Positions 43,338-52,917 of a DNA stretch of 64,000 bases are shown here, piece by piece. The stretch covers positions 1-64,000 of the forward strand of contig CAKSQF010000005.1 of NCBI GenBank assembly GCA_934486825.1, in the 5' to 3' direction. The notes beneath the pieces were generated by a model. It worked only from the letters and a program-made list of their open reading frames with translations. It searched no databases and was not told the DNA's origin. How positions within the stretch are numbered: position 1 is the stretch's first letter; every line of letters begins with the position of its first letter. The DNA comes from an uncultured Eubacteriales bacterium. Lineage in GTDB: Bacteria > Bacillota > Clostridia > Oscillospirales > CAG-272. The position numbers and the translations under genes were made by a program.

Positions 43338-44702
43338 TTATGCGTGAAGTCTGCTTCGCGAAGCCTTTTCTTCGGCTTCCTCGCCGTCGCTCTCGTCAGC
43401 GTGCTTTTCCTTCTGATCCCCGTCATCATCGTCCTCGTCCTCTTCGGGAATCGGGTTGATGATTACCTTTATCTGCGATGCGCGGCGCCCGTCGGTTTCG
43501 GTGACCTCGACCGAAAGATTATCGTATTCGAAGCTGTCCCCAACCTCGGGAACCTTTCCGAGATTGTCAAGCACCCAGCCGTTTACCGTGGCGTTGTCCT
43601 CAAGCACATCATCGGGGAAGTCATGTATATCGGCAAGCTCGTTCATCGGCGCACTGCCGTTTACAAGATATGTGTCCTCAGACACTTTCTTTATGTTTTC
43701 GATTACCTCGTCATGTTCGTCCCATATCTCGCCGACAAGACCTTCAAGAACGTCCTCCATGGTCACGATGCCGGCTGTTCCGCCGTATTCGTCCACAACA
43801 ATCGCAATGTGGGACTTGACTTCTTGGAATTTACGCAGAAGCTTTGATATCTTCATGCTTTCGGTTATGAACATGACCTCGTGCACGGCGGCTTTGAGAT
43901 CTCTCTGACCGTCGTGGGTGAGTCTGTAAAAATCCTTTTCGTGTACCACGCCGATTATGTTGTCGATGGTGTCGTGATAAACCGGCAGACGGGAAAATCC
44001 GCTTGTGCGGAAGATCTCGCTGATTTCATCCATCGGAGTGTCGTCCGAGATCGCAACGATGTTGATACGGGGTGTAAGAATACCCGATACCTCAAGATCG
44101 TTGAATTCGATTGCATTCTTTATCAGATTGCCTTCGTGCTCGTCGATCCCGCCCTCGTTCTGAGCCTCCTCGACCATTGTGATTATTTCATCCTCGGTGA
44201 TCGAAAGAGAGGAATCGCCGCGCTTGAAGATCTTTGAGATCAGCTTTTTCCAGAGTGAAAAGAGCGCGGTAAGGGGGGTAAGTATGACCATCAGAAAACG
44301 CACAACGCCCACAACAGCCATTGTATAGCTGTCGGCAAAGTCTTTTCCGAGAAATTTCGGAGTAATTTCACCGAATATGAGCACTATTACCGTCATAACA
44401 ATCGTCGAAACGGTCGCGGCAAGGCTTGCGTTCCCCCTGATGAAGGCTGTGAAAAGCAGGGTGGATATTGTCGAAGCCGTAATATTTACAATATTGTTTC
44501 CGACAAGGATGGTCGAAAGAAATTTTTCGTAATTATCTTCGATCCAGAGCACAGACGCCGCCTTTTTGTTGCCGTCCTGTGCAAGTGTTTTCATTCGTGT
44601 TTTGTTGAAGCTTGTAAAAGCCGTTTCGGTTCCTGAGAAAAAAGCGGATAGCAACACAAGGATAATCAGTGCCGCTATCTGCATACTACCGGCAGGATCC
44701 AT
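43338..44702 (-). CDS. CNNM/CorC-HlyC family transporter
   Basis: The 454-residue membrane protein has an N-terminal DUF21/CNNM domain (about 1-190; ALIILVLLSAFFSGTETAFTS, NNIVNITAS), a CBS pair (about 205-330; LTPRINIVAISDDTPMDEI, VVDEYGGTAGIVTMEDVLEGLVGEI) and a CorC_HlyC domain (about 345-425), then an acidic tail. CNNM/CorC proteins are linked to Mg2+ (or Co2+) efflux and older annotation as hemolysins is misleading. It has its own promoter and terminator. AAGGAG precedes the ATG. Confidence 0.92.
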   Translation of the reverse strand: MDPAGSMQIAALIILVLLSAFFSGTETAFTSFNKTRMKTLAQDGNKKAASVLWIEDNYEKFLSTILVGNNIVNITASTISTLLFTAFIRGNASLAATVSTIVMTVIVLIFGEITPKFLGKDFADSYTMAVVGVVRFLMVILTPLTALFSLWKKLISKIFKRGDSSLSITEDEIITMVEEAQNEGGIDEHEGNLIKNAIEFNDLEVSGILTPRINIVAISDDTPMDEISEIFRTSGFSRLPVYHDTIDNIIGVVHEKDFYRLTHDGQRDLKAAVHEVMFITESMKISKLLRKFQEVKSHIAIVVDEYGGTAGIVTMEDVLEGLVGEIWDEHDEVIENIKKVSEDTYLVNGSAPMNELADIHDFPDDVLEDNATVNGWVLDNLGKVPEVGDSFEYDNLSVEVTETDGRRASQIKVIINPIPEEDEDDDDGDQKEKHADESDGEEAEEKASRSRLHA

Positions 44703-44756
44703 AAATTAAAATCAACTCCTTAAAATTTTTTACGCCTCACGGTCGTAATTATTTAT

Positions 44757-44785
44757 ATTATACCATACTCTGACTTCAATTGCAA
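44757..44785 (-). promoter_or_regulatory. Promoter of the CNNM/CorC gene
   Basis: On the minus strand TTGCAA (44785-44780), 17-base spacer, TATAAT (44762-44757) preceded by TGG, an extended -10. Confidence 0.8.
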
Positions 44786-44809
44786 TAGATTTCGTCAAAT
44801 ATTTTCAAA

Positions 44810-44850
44810 AAACAAAAACCGTCGCTTTTTTGTGGGGGCGACGGTTTTTG
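44810..44850 (-). terminator. Terminator of the ruvC-to-ATPase operon
   Basis: AAAAACCGTCGC and GCGACGGTTTTT pair around a loop of about 12 bases; the minus-strand tail is TTTTTGTTTTTTG. Confidence 0.85.
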
Positions 44851-44854
44851 CGGG

Positions 44855-47665
44855 TTATTTTTTTCCGGACGATCGCGGTTTGTTTTTGCCTCTTTTTCCA
44901 AGCTCGGCAGTCGTCAGAAGCAGGGCGAGCAGCAGAATTATACCGGGTATGGTCTGCCAGCCGGTACGGTAAATGCCGAACAGCTTTCCGAAATTTCCGG
45001 ATATCAGTCCGCAGGCAACGAGACAGATTTCCGAAAAAACGACTGTTATAAGCATGTTCGAAACGGTTATGTTGCCGTAGAAGAGGCTTCTGCTCCTCCC
45101 GCTTTCAAGCAGGATTATCACCGATGACAGAAGCATCAGAATGAACACCGGAGAGCAGACGGTCGTTGCGGTCGCGGCAGAGCAGGCAATCAGCAGAAGT
45201 CCGAGGACTATCCCGCCGGCTCCGAGAATTATGCCCGACAGAACCGCCCTCATGCAGTCGCCGACGCTTGTCATCATGTAGTGCGTGCCGCCTGCCGGCT
45301 TTTCGTAAAGAATGTCGTGCGTCGGTCTTTCGAACGAGATTATCATGACCGCGGCAAGATCGTAGATCAGCCCGCAGACAAGCATCTGCACCGGGGTCAG
45401 CAGAAAGAGTCCGCTGAAAAAGGTGTACAGAAGTATCAGAAGACGCGCGGTGTTGACGGTAAGCAGATATGTCATAAGCCTGCCTATGTTGAAATAGATC
45501 ATCCGCGCAGTCCGCAGAGAAGAGAGCAGGGCGTTCATTCCGCCCGACGGGTCCTTCTTCGAGACGGTCGAAAGAATTACATCTGACACAAAACGCAGAG
45601 CGTCGCAACCGACCGGTGCGCCGCCGCCCGCCTTGCTTATGCTTATCGGAAGGTCGTTTTTGCCGCTTTCTTTCTTTTTGATCGGCTTTTTGTCGGACAG
45701 GGTTATGCTTTGCGTGTAGGATATGTCAGCCTCGCGCATTGCGGTTATCTCTTCGAAGCGCATGCCGAGAAATCCGACCTTGTGTCCCGCCTCGCGCATG
45801 AGCTTTATGACTCTGCGCTCGGTGCGTGCATCCATGTCCTCATACACCGATATTTCCGGAATCAGCTTTGCCAGATCGCGGTCGCTCAGCTTCTGCACGG
45901 CTTCGCTGTCGGTAATGCCGATGTCGCTGTCGCCGAGCAGTCCCATCGCGCGCGCAATGCGCTTGCCGCGCTCGGTATGCTCCGGAGTGAACAGAATGAC
46001 GTTTATACCGGCATCCCGGCAGGCGGCAACCGTCTGTGCAACATCCGGAAGCAACGGCTCGGAGAAGCCGAGAAAGCCTTCGAATACCATGTTCGACAGG
46101 GTGTCGGACAGTCTGACAAGCGATGTGTAAACCGATCTGTTTGCGGCGATCGCGATTACTATGCCGCGGTCGCGGGTCATTTGTGCCGCTATTGTCGAAA
46201 GTCTGCTTCTGACGACTGCAGACATGCTGCGGACGCGTCCGTCGGTGTCGCGGTAGCGGCTGCAGGAGGCAAGAATGTCGTCCGCAAATCCCCTGACAAT
46301 CACCGCGTTGTTGCCGTTGTGCTTTACAAGCGAGGTTTCAAACGGGCAGTATTCGCTTTTTCCGAGATGCTCGCGAAGCGGATATTCGAGATCAAGCTCG
46401 CTGTTGTAAAGCCCGGACGCTTCCGCCGAGCGTATGATCGCTTCTTCTTCACTGCTGTACACATTGTCTCCGGCAATGTTGAGCGATATAAGTCTGCTGC
46501 CGTACAGTCCGGTCGTAATTACGGCGTATTTCAGAAGGGTTGCAAAGCGGTCGCCGAACCCGCCCGCGGCGGTCCTCTCCTGCCAGAGATCATCGGGGTT
46601 GTCGATGTACAGGCAGTCAAGCGAAATGTCGCCTGCGGCAGCAGCCGCCTCCGGAGGAATTATGACGGTGTCCACCGCGCACATGGTGTCCAGCTTTTCG
46701 GCGTTTTTTATCAGTGCGCCGGTCGCGATGCTCCCCGACTGCCCGAGCGAGCCGAAAACGCCGACGGCGACTATTATGTATCCGAATATTGCGTAAAATT
46801 CGGTCATTGCGCCGCAACCGAAGGCGAGCGCGTAAAGAAGTCCGTCGATCGGACCGAATTTTCCGAGTCCCGGCAGCATGTTGACGACGGTAAGGGAGAA
46901 TGTAAGCAGTATGGCAACAAGCGTCGCAAAAAAGGAGACTCTGTGCAGTCTGTCAAAGACCGCAAGTCTGTCGTAGGACGCCGCGGGCTTGTTTTTGCCG
47001 GTCATACAGACATATGCCGATTTCCCGGTGCGGCAGGCGATCGCCTTTCCGCTTCCGCTTTGCACGATTGTCGAGGCATAGACCATGTTTATCGCCTCGT
47101 GCGGTCTGATCTTTCTGATGTTGCAGTATTCGCTGTCCTTGCGCACCGGACCGCTTGCCTCGGTTATGCCGGCTTCAAGGACAATAAGATTGTTGTCTTC
47201 GATAAGTCGCGCGTCGCAGGGGACTATGTCGCCCGCGCTCAGACAGATTATGTCTCCGAAAACGACGTTTTCCTGACGTATCAGCGTCATTTTCCCGTCG
47301 CGGAGTACCTTTGCGGTCGGGAGCGCAAGCCGCCCCATGTGGGCAAGCACCCGCTGTGCCTTTATGTATACGACAGTGACCGCGGCATAGCTGACCGCAA
47401 GCGTGCACAGGAGTATGACCGATGCCGCAATATTGCCGGCGACTGCCGCCGGTATGCACGAAAAGGCGAGAAGCACCGAAAGCGTGTTGACAGACAGCTT
47501 GCGCACATAATCCCATACCGATCCGTCCGGGATGGGGAAGATGCGGTTCGGTCCGTTTGCCTCGGCGCGTCGCTTTGCCTCGCTCTGCGAAAGTCCGCTG
47601 ACAGGATCGGTAGATGTTTTTTTTGCGGTCTCTTCGGGAGACAGATCATACCATCTGTTGGACAT
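44855..47665 (-). CDS. P-type ATPase homologue without catalytic motifs
   Basis: The 936-residue protein follows the plan of P2-type cation ATPases, with ten hydrophobic segments and actuator, P and N regions in order. N-terminal AKRRAEANGPN, GDIICLSAGDIVPCDARLI and the C-terminal MLVCGLIYDLAAVMIISFERP are recognisable. But TGES reads ITEASG (167-172), the PEGL intramembrane motif reads GAMTEFY (285-291), DKTGT reads PPEAA (337-341, Asp replaced by Pro337) and the GDGVND stretch reads LGMRFEE. It cannot form the aspartyl phosphate. An intact frame of this length argues against decay. AGGAG precedes the ATG; it follows the ClpE-like gene by 73 bases and ends the operon. Confidence 0.85.
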   Translation of the reverse strand: MSNRWYDLSPEETAKKTSTDPVSGLSQSEAKRRAEANGPNRIFPIPDGSVWDYVRKLSVNTLSVLLAFSCIPAAVAGNIAASVILLCTLAVSYAAVTVVYIKAQRVLAHMGRLALPTAKVLRDGKMTLIRQENVVFGDIICLSAGDIVPCDARLIEDNNLIVLEAGITEASGPVRKDSEYCNIRKIRPHEAINMVYASTIVQSGSGKAIACRTGKSAYVCMTGKNKPAASYDRLAVFDRLHRVSFFATLVAILLTFSLTVVNMLPGLGKFGPIDGLLYALAFGCGAMTEFYAIFGYIIVAVGVFGSLGQSGSIATGALIKNAEKLDTMCAVDTVIIPPEAAAAAGDISLDCLYIDNPDDLWQERTAAGGFGDRFATLLKYAVITTGLYGSRLISLNIAGDNVYSSEEEAIIRSAEASGLYNSELDLEYPLREHLGKSEYCPFETSLVKHNGNNAVIVRGFADDILASCSRYRDTDGRVRSMSAVVRSRLSTIAAQMTRDRGIVIAIAANRSVYTSLVRLSDTLSNMVFEGFLGFSEPLLPDVAQTVAACRDAGINVILFTPEHTERGKRIARAMGLLGDSDIGITDSEAVQKLSDRDLAKLIPEISVYEDMDARTERRVIKLMREAGHKVGFLGMRFEEITAMREADISYTQSITLSDKKPIKKKESGKNDLPISISKAGGGAPVGCDALRFVSDVILSTVSKKDPSGGMNALLSSLRTARMIYFNIGRLMTYLLTVNTARLLILLYTFFSGLFLLTPVQMLVCGLIYDLAAVMIISFERPTHDILYEKPAGGTHYMMTSVGDCMRAVLSGIILGAGGIVLGLLLIACSAATATTVCSPVFILMLLSSVIILLESGRSRSLFYGNITVSNMLITVVFSEICLVACGLISGNFGKLFGIYRTGWQTIPGIILLLALLLTTAELGKRGKNKPRSSGKK

Positions 47666-47738
47666 TTTTTACTCCTGTATCATCACGGCTGCCGTTGTCG
47701 CCGGGGACAGAGGCAGCCGCTTGTCGTTTTCTGATGTG

Positions 47739-50096
47739 TCAGACGCAGGAGACAACGAGATTTTCGTCGTCTGCGTCGATATATGCGTCGTGAATCACGC
47801 AGTTGTAATCTCCGATCAGCTTGTTTGCAAGCACGTCTTCGATCTCGCGTTCGATGACTCTGCGCAGATTTCTCGCACCGAATTTCCTCGAATAAGCTTT
47901 TTTCGCAAGAAGCTTCGATGCGTTTTCGGTGTGATGAAGGGTGATCGACTTTTCGGCGAGCGTTTTTGCGAGATCGGCAAGCTGTATCTCGGCGATCTTT
48001 ACGAAATCGTCCTCGGACAGCGAACGGAAGGTGATTATCTCGTCAACGCGGTTTATGAATTCGGGACGAAGGAAGGATTCGAGTGCCTTTCTTGTCTTGC
48101 CCTCTTCGGCGGAACCCTGCACCGACGTGAAGCCGGGGGTTGCGTCCACTCCGACCGCACCCGCATTGGTTGTCATCACAATGACCGTGTTTTCGAAATT
48201 GACCTTTCTGCCCTGCGCGTCGGTTATCAACCCGTCGTCAAGTATCTGCAAAAGGATGTTCATGACATCGGGATGTGCCTTTTCGATCTCGTCGAAGAGT
48301 ATGACCGAATAGGGCTTTCTGCGGATTTTTTCGGTAAGCTGACCCGCCTCGTCGTAGCCGACATATCCGGGAGGCGCGCCGATTATTCTGGATACGGCGT
48401 GCTTCTCCATGAATTCGGACATGTCAAGCCTTATAAGCGTTTCGGGCGAATCGAACAGATCGGCGGCGAGCGTTTTCACAAGCTCGGTTTTTCCGACGCC
48501 TGTCGGACCCGCAAAAATGAAGGATACCGGGCGGCGCTTGTAGGAGACTCCGGCGCGGTTGCGCTTTATCGCGCGCGAGACGGCGTCAACCGCCTCGTCC
48601 TGACCGATAATACGGGCTTTCAGACGGTCGGCAAGCGTGTCGATGCGACGAAATTCGTTTTCGGTGATGTTTGCGGCAGGGATGCCGGTCCATATCTCAA
48701 TGACATCGGCAAGCTCGGAGGAGGTCAGCATGACCTTGTCGCGTTCCGCCGAAGCTTTGTCGAACTCCTCCTTTGCCCTCGCCTTTGCGGCGCGAAGCTC
48801 GGCAATCTTCTTGTATTTTTCCTCGGGATCTCCCGATTCGCTGTCGTCCGATTCGGCGGCATCACATTCGGCGGTTGCCGCTCTCAGCTTTTCAGCCGCT
48901 TTTTCGGCGGCATTGATCTCGGGGGAGGTAAGCGCAAGATGCGCCGCTGCTTCGTCTATGAGATCGATCGCCTTGTCGGGCAGGAATCTGTCGGTTATAT
49001 ATCTCTCGGAGAGGACAACTGCACGTTCGACCGTGCTGTCGGGTATTTTCAGACCGTGAAAGACCTCGTAGTAATTCTTGATCCCCTTGAGAATCTCAAT
49101 TGTGTCCGAAACCGACGGCTCTTCTATCACGATCGGCTGGAAGCGGCGTTCAAGCGCCGAATCCTTTTCGATATATTTGCGGTATTCGGCAAGGGTGGTT
49201 GCGCCGATAAGCTGTATCTCGCCTCTGGAAAGCGCGGGCTTTAAAATGTTTGCGGCGTTCATACTGCCCTCGCTGTCGCCGGCGCCCACTATCGAATGTA
49301 CCTCGTCGATCACGAGAATAATGTTGCCGAGCGCCTTTGTCTCTTCGATGAGTCCTTTTATTCTTGATTCAAACTGCCCTCTGAACTGCGTTCCCGCAAC
49401 CAGAGCGGTCAGGTCAACAAGGTGTATCTCCTTGTTTTTCAGACGGACCGGCACGTTTCCTTCGGCAATACGCTCGGCAAGCGCCTCTGCGATTGCCGTT
49501 TTGCCGACGCCCGGTTCGCCGATGAGACAGGGATTGTTCTTCTGCCTGCGGCAGAGTATCTGCATCATGCGGGCAAGTTCGCGCTCTCTGCCGACTATAC
49601 GGTCAAGCTTGCCGTCGCGCGCACGCGCGGTAAGGTCGGTGCAGTACATGCCGAGAAATTTGCGACCCTTTGCCGCTTTTCCCTTGCCGCCCTTTTCGGA
49701 GGTCTGCCTCTGTCCCGCCGCAAAGCGGGGATCGACCCCGCCGAGTCGACCGAAAACATTGCCGATTCCGAGGTTTCCGAACAGTCTCCCGAGATCGAGA
49801 GGGGGCGTTTTGCCCATCGGCTGACTGCCGTCGGCAGGCTCGGGGAGCGAGCCGTCGCTCTCTCCGTCCTCACCCGCATTGTCCTCGGAAGCGTCGAGCA
49901 TGTCGTCAAGCTCCATGTCCATACGGTCGAGATCCTCATCGGAGAGTCCCATGTTCTGCAGAATGTCGTTGACCGGTTTTATCCCCAGTTCCTTCGCGCA
50001 TTTTATGCAGATTCCTTCATTTATCGTTTTGTCGCCTTCAAGTCTTGTTATAAAGACCACGGCAACCCTTTTTTTGCATCTTGCACACATTTCCAT
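47739..50096 (-). CDS. ClpE-like ATP-dependent Clp protease ATPase with zinc finger
   Basis: The 785-residue AAA+ unfoldase has an N-terminal zinc finger (Cys4, Cys7, Cys30, Cys33) as in ClpE, an acidic linker, then two AAA domains: Walker A GEPGVGKTAIAEAL with ILVIDEVHSIVGAG, and GPTGVGKTELVKTL with SVILFDEIEKAHPDV. Between them a Glu/Lys-rich stretch forms the middle coiled coil. A TPGFTS segment fits the ClpP-docking loop, though ClpP is not in the window. It should unfold damaged proteins for ClpP in the cytoplasm. The classic double ClpC N-domain repeat is absent, which supports ClpE over ClpC. CvpA lies 31 bases upstream. Confidence 0.9.
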   Translation of the reverse strand: MEMCARCKKRVAVVFITRLEGDKTINEGICIKCAKELGIKPVNDILQNMGLSDEDLDRMDMELDDMLDASEDNAGEDGESDGSLPEPADGSQPMGKTPPLDLGRLFGNLGIGNVFGRLGGVDPRFAAGQRQTSEKGGKGKAAKGRKFLGMYCTDLTARARDGKLDRIVGRERELARMMQILCRRQKNNPCLIGEPGVGKTAIAEALAERIAEGNVPVRLKNKEIHLVDLTALVAGTQFRGQFESRIKGLIEETKALGNIILVIDEVHSIVGAGDSEGSMNAANILKPALSRGEIQLIGATTLAEYRKYIEKDSALERRFQPIVIEEPSVSDTIEILKGIKNYYEVFHGLKIPDSTVERAVVLSERYITDRFLPDKAIDLIDEAAAHLALTSPEINAAEKAAEKLRAATAECDAAESDDSESGDPEEKYKKIAELRAAKARAKEEFDKASAERDKVMLTSSELADVIEIWTGIPAANITENEFRRIDTLADRLKARIIGQDEAVDAVSRAIKRNRAGVSYKRRPVSFIFAGPTGVGKTELVKTLAADLFDSPETLIRLDMSEFMEKHAVSRIIGAPPGYVGYDEAGQLTEKIRRKPYSVILFDEIEKAHPDVMNILLQILDDGLITDAQGRKVNFENTVIVMTTNAGAVGVDATPGFTSVQGSAEEGKTRKALESFLRPEFINRVDEIITFRSLSEDDFVKIAEIQLADLAKTLAEKSITLHHTENASKLLAKKAYSRKFGARNLRRVIEREIEDVLANKLIGDYNCVIHDAYIDADDENLVVSCV

Positions 50097-50127
50097 AGAA
50101 AAAGCCTTTCATCCGATCGGCGCCCGA

Positions 50128-50685
50128 TCAGATCATATGATATACATAGGTAAAAATATTGTGTTCGAACATCCATCTTGCCACTATCGAGCTTTCGTAA
50201 GCCTCGGCTGTGAGCCAGCTCACGCTTCCGATCAGATATTCGGAGAAGCAGAAGAGAACAAGACTCAGTACCTCGGCATAGGCAAGCCCGAGAACAAAGC
50301 CGAGCAGACCGCCGACGAGGTGATTGATGTCGGACAGGATAGGCAGATCGGCGATACCGCGTATCAGCAGACCGACAAGCTTGCATACGAGTACGCAGAC
50401 TATAAATATGATGCCGAAGGCGATTACGGTTGCAACAGCCGAGGAATTTATCACGGCGGAGGCAAGCTTGTTGATAAGCGAATCGTCAATGTCGATCGAA
50501 TCGACCTTTTCGGCGATAAACGGATGGATAATCGCACCTACCGGACGGCAGAAGAGCGTCGCGACCCCGAGTGAAATAACAAAGCCGGCGATCCCGACAA
50601 GCACCTTGACTATTCCTTTTTTTGCGTAGAAAAACGTGACGAGTGTAATAAGCAGCAAAACAGCCGCATCAAGGATCATGCTCAT
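50128..50685 (-). CDS. CvpA family membrane protein
   Basis: The 185-residue protein has four to five hydrophobic segments (MILDAAVLLLITLVTFFYAKKG onward split by short loops; GIAGFVISLGVATLF; VIAFGIIFIVCVLVCKLVGLLI; LVGGLLGFVLGLAYAEVL), matching the CvpA family named after colicin V production. Its precise role is unclear; in other bacteria it affects membrane homeostasis. I start at 50685 (a second ATG two codons later is equally possible), after GGGGG. It lies between the DUF5711 and clpE-like genes. Confidence 0.82.
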   Translation of the reverse strand: MSMILDAAVLLLITLVTFFYAKKGIVKVLVGIAGFVISLGVATLFCRPVGAIIHPFIAEKVDSIDIDDSLINKLASAVINSSAVATVIAFGIIFIVCVLVCKLVGLLIRGIADLPILSDINHLVGGLLGFVLGLAYAEVLSLVLFCFSEYLIGSVSWLTAEAYESSIVARWMFEHNIFTYVYHMI

Positions 50686-50711
50686 AACAGCCCCCAAAAA
50701 GTATTCGGTAA

Positions 50712-52073
50712 TTATTTGGACGGATCGACCACCGATATTTCGGATGGTCCGCAGAGATAAACGAGCCCATCCTTCCATAGGACGTCACAGACATCCTTTA
50801 CTCCGAGCTCAATGATTTTTCCGGATTTATGCATACAGATATATACTCTGTCGGACAGAATGACCGCAGAGTCTTCCTCTCCGACCGCAACCGCGATCGG
50901 CGTTCCGGGGATATCCGCACTGCTTTCTCCGCTTGCGGAGATAACCCGCAATACCGATGTCATGCCCGAAGCCTTGCCGCAGACAATCGTAACGGCATCA
51001 CAGCCTATTGCATATTTTAGCACATTGCTTCCCGAAAAGGTAGATTTTTTGTAAATTTTCCCTTCATTGTTTATGAATCTTACGCCGTCCCGGCAGATGA
51101 CGGCAACAGAGCCGTCGGACAGATACGCCGCTTCGATGCATATGCTTTCGCGCAGGGTAAGGGTATATCTTGCATCGGTGGAATCGGTCGGATGAACGGC
51201 GATCTCGGTTATCGGCTGACCGTTTTCGTCGGTGTAAAAGGAAGCGACAAGCAGCTCGGAGCCGTCGCTTTTTATATCGACCGACGTCGTGTATTTGTTT
51301 TTCATGATCTTCTGAATCTGCTTCAGACGGTCGTTGTATACGTTAATCACGCTGAAATGCGACTGATCTCTCGTTGCCACCGCATAATATCCGGAGTCGC
51401 TTACCGCGGCGTCGGTTATCGGGTATTCGCAGTCCCACTCGCCTATGTTGTTGAAATAGGTGTAGAGCGAATAGTTCTTTCCGCCTCTGTCGAAGCAGAG
51501 CAGATAATTTTCGGACGCTTTCAGCACCGGAGAGGAATAGGAATTCTTCTCGTTGTATGCCTTGTTTCCCGCGTTGTCGCAGATCACAAGCCGTTTGTTG
51601 CCGACTGTTGCGAAATAATCCTTGTAAACCGCAAAGACACGGTTGTCGTCCCTTGTGTATATGACCCCGCAGGTCGTCCTGTCGGAGGACGGGATCGCCG
51701 ATTCGAGCCTGAAATTGACGTTTCTCATCAGAAATCTGAAATTTTCAATTGTAATATCGTCGCGGTAGGCAAAAAACATGAAACCGAGATAGACCGCAAA
51801 CAGCAGTACCGATATCCATGTTGCGACGCGGAATCTGCCCGACACGGTCAGATAATAGCGGTTTTTCAGTTCCCGCCGCTCCTCGGTCGAGACAAGATCG
51901 TCGTTTGGCAGGACGTATATATTTTCCACTTCGTTCTGTGTCAGCTTGTCGAACGTCATCCGCTTTTTCTTCCGGGCGAGCTTTTTCTGCTCCGCGGGTG
52001 TCAGTGCACCCGGGCCCGTGGCGGTAAGCGATTGCTTTTTCGAACCGCCCTTTTTATCTTTATCCTTTTTCAC
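50712..52073 (-). CDS. DUF5711-type membrane protein with extracellular beta-propeller
   Basis: The 453-residue protein starts at a GTG (52073) with AAAGGAAAGGG upstream; the frame opening at 52205 runs into truA and lacks a site. It has a Lys-rich cytoplasmic N-terminus (about 1-65), one transmembrane segment (about 86-108; FRVATWISVLLFAVYLGFM) and an extracellular region of repeated beta strands (VFAVYKDYFATVGNKRLVI, SGYYAVATRDQ, GSELLVASFYTDENG, VAVICRDGVRFI) that fits a propeller. Function unknown. It is cotranscribed with truA and cvpA; the pairing with CvpA is a common neighbourhood in Clostridia from memory. Confidence 0.75.
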   Translation of the reverse strand: MKKDKDKKGGSKKQSLTATGPGALTPAEQKKLARKKKRMTFDKLTQNEVENIYVLPNDDLVSTEERRELKNRYYLTVSGRFRVATWISVLLFAVYLGFMFFAYRDDITIENFRFLMRNVNFRLESAIPSSDRTTCGVIYTRDDNRVFAVYKDYFATVGNKRLVICDNAGNKAYNEKNSYSSPVLKASENYLLCFDRGGKNYSLYTYFNNIGEWDCEYPITDAAVSDSGYYAVATRDQSHFSVINVYNDRLKQIQKIMKNKYTTSVDIKSDGSELLVASFYTDENGQPITEIAVHPTDSTDARYTLTLRESICIEAAYLSDGSVAVICRDGVRFINNEGKIYKKSTFSGSNVLKYAIGCDAVTIVCGKASGMTSVLRVISASGESSADIPGTPIAVAVGEEDSAVILSDRVYICMHKSGKIIELGVKDVCDVLWKDGLVYLCGPSEISVVDPSK

Positions 52074-52128
52074 GGTAAAATATACCCTTTCCTTTCTCAA
52101 AGCAGGATAAGACCGAAAATAAAAAATG

Positions 52129-52896
52129 TCAGCTTTCGGGCGGCGTCTGCCTGTATACCACCCTGTTAAGATAGAGTCCGTCGGGCGGAAGCGTTGCACC
52201 CGCAAGCCTGCGGTCGCCCGACGCTATGATCTTTTCGATGTCGGATATCCCGATCCTGCCCTCGGATACCGCAACAAGGGTCCCCGCAAGTATGCGTACC
52301 ATGTTGTAGAGAAAGCCGTCGGCAGAGACGGTGATCCTGACAAGCTCGCCGTCGCGCACGACGTCAAACGATTTTATCGTGCGCACGGTGGAAACGACCT
52401 TCGAACCCTGCGCCATAAACGCCGAAAAATCATGCCTGCCGATAAATTTTTTTGCCGCGCAGTCCATGAGAGAAGCGTCAAGCTTTACCGGAAAGTGGTA
52501 GGCGCGGTCGGCAAGAAAAGGATCCCTGACCGGTCTGTTAAGTATGATATAAACATACTCCTTGTATTCAACGTCGTATCTTGCATGAAATGAGTCGTCA
52601 ACTCTTTTTGCCGACAGCAGAGCGATGTCGGGCGGAAGCAGGGGAGCGATGGCAAGCGGCAGCTTTTCGGGCGGGATCGCGGGAAGAGGCGAGCCGTCCG
52701 CCGTCTCGGCGGTCAGACAGAAATTGTTTGCATGAACTCCGGCATCGGTCCGCGAACAGCCTGTTATGAGCAGTTTTTTCGAAAAGAGCCGTTCGGCTGC
52801 TTCCTGAAAGCTTCCCTGAACCGTTCTCAGCCCCGGCTGTGACTGAAACCCGTGAAAGCGGGTGCCGACATATGAAATTGTGAGAAGCAGCTTCAT
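52129..52896 (-). CDS. truA: tRNA pseudouridine synthase A
   Basis: The 255-residue enzyme makes pseudouridine at positions 38-40 of tRNA anticodon arms. The start MKLLLTISYVGTRFHGFQ, the catalytic Asp in CSRTDAGVHA, the HARYDVEYKEYVYII strand and FLYNMVRILAGTLV are family features. It lies 21 bases after ecfT, a common order in Firmicutes (ecfA1-ecfA2-ecfT-truA). Confidence 0.95.
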   Translation of the reverse strand: MKLLLTISYVGTRFHGFQSQPGLRTVQGSFQEAAERLFSKKLLITGCSRTDAGVHANNFCLTAETADGSPLPAIPPEKLPLAIAPLLPPDIALLSAKRVDDSFHARYDVEYKEYVYIILNRPVRDPFLADRAYHFPVKLDASLMDCAAKKFIGRHDFSAFMAQGSKVVSTVRTIKSFDVVRDGELVRITVSADGFLYNMVRILAGTLVAVSEGRIGISDIEKIIASGDRRLAGATLPPDGLYLNRVVYRQTPPES

Positions 52897-52917
52897 GCCG
52901 GACCCCCTTTTTGATTT

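Noticed and set aside
45710..47734. 674-codon open frame antisense to the P-type ATPase homologue
   Set aside because: Basic, Cys/Arg-rich translation with no domain pattern; a shadow of codon bias in the real gene on the other strand.
47532..49244. 570-codon open frame antisense to the clpE-like gene
   Set aside because: Overlaps a clearly recognised AAA+ gene in full and resembles no family.
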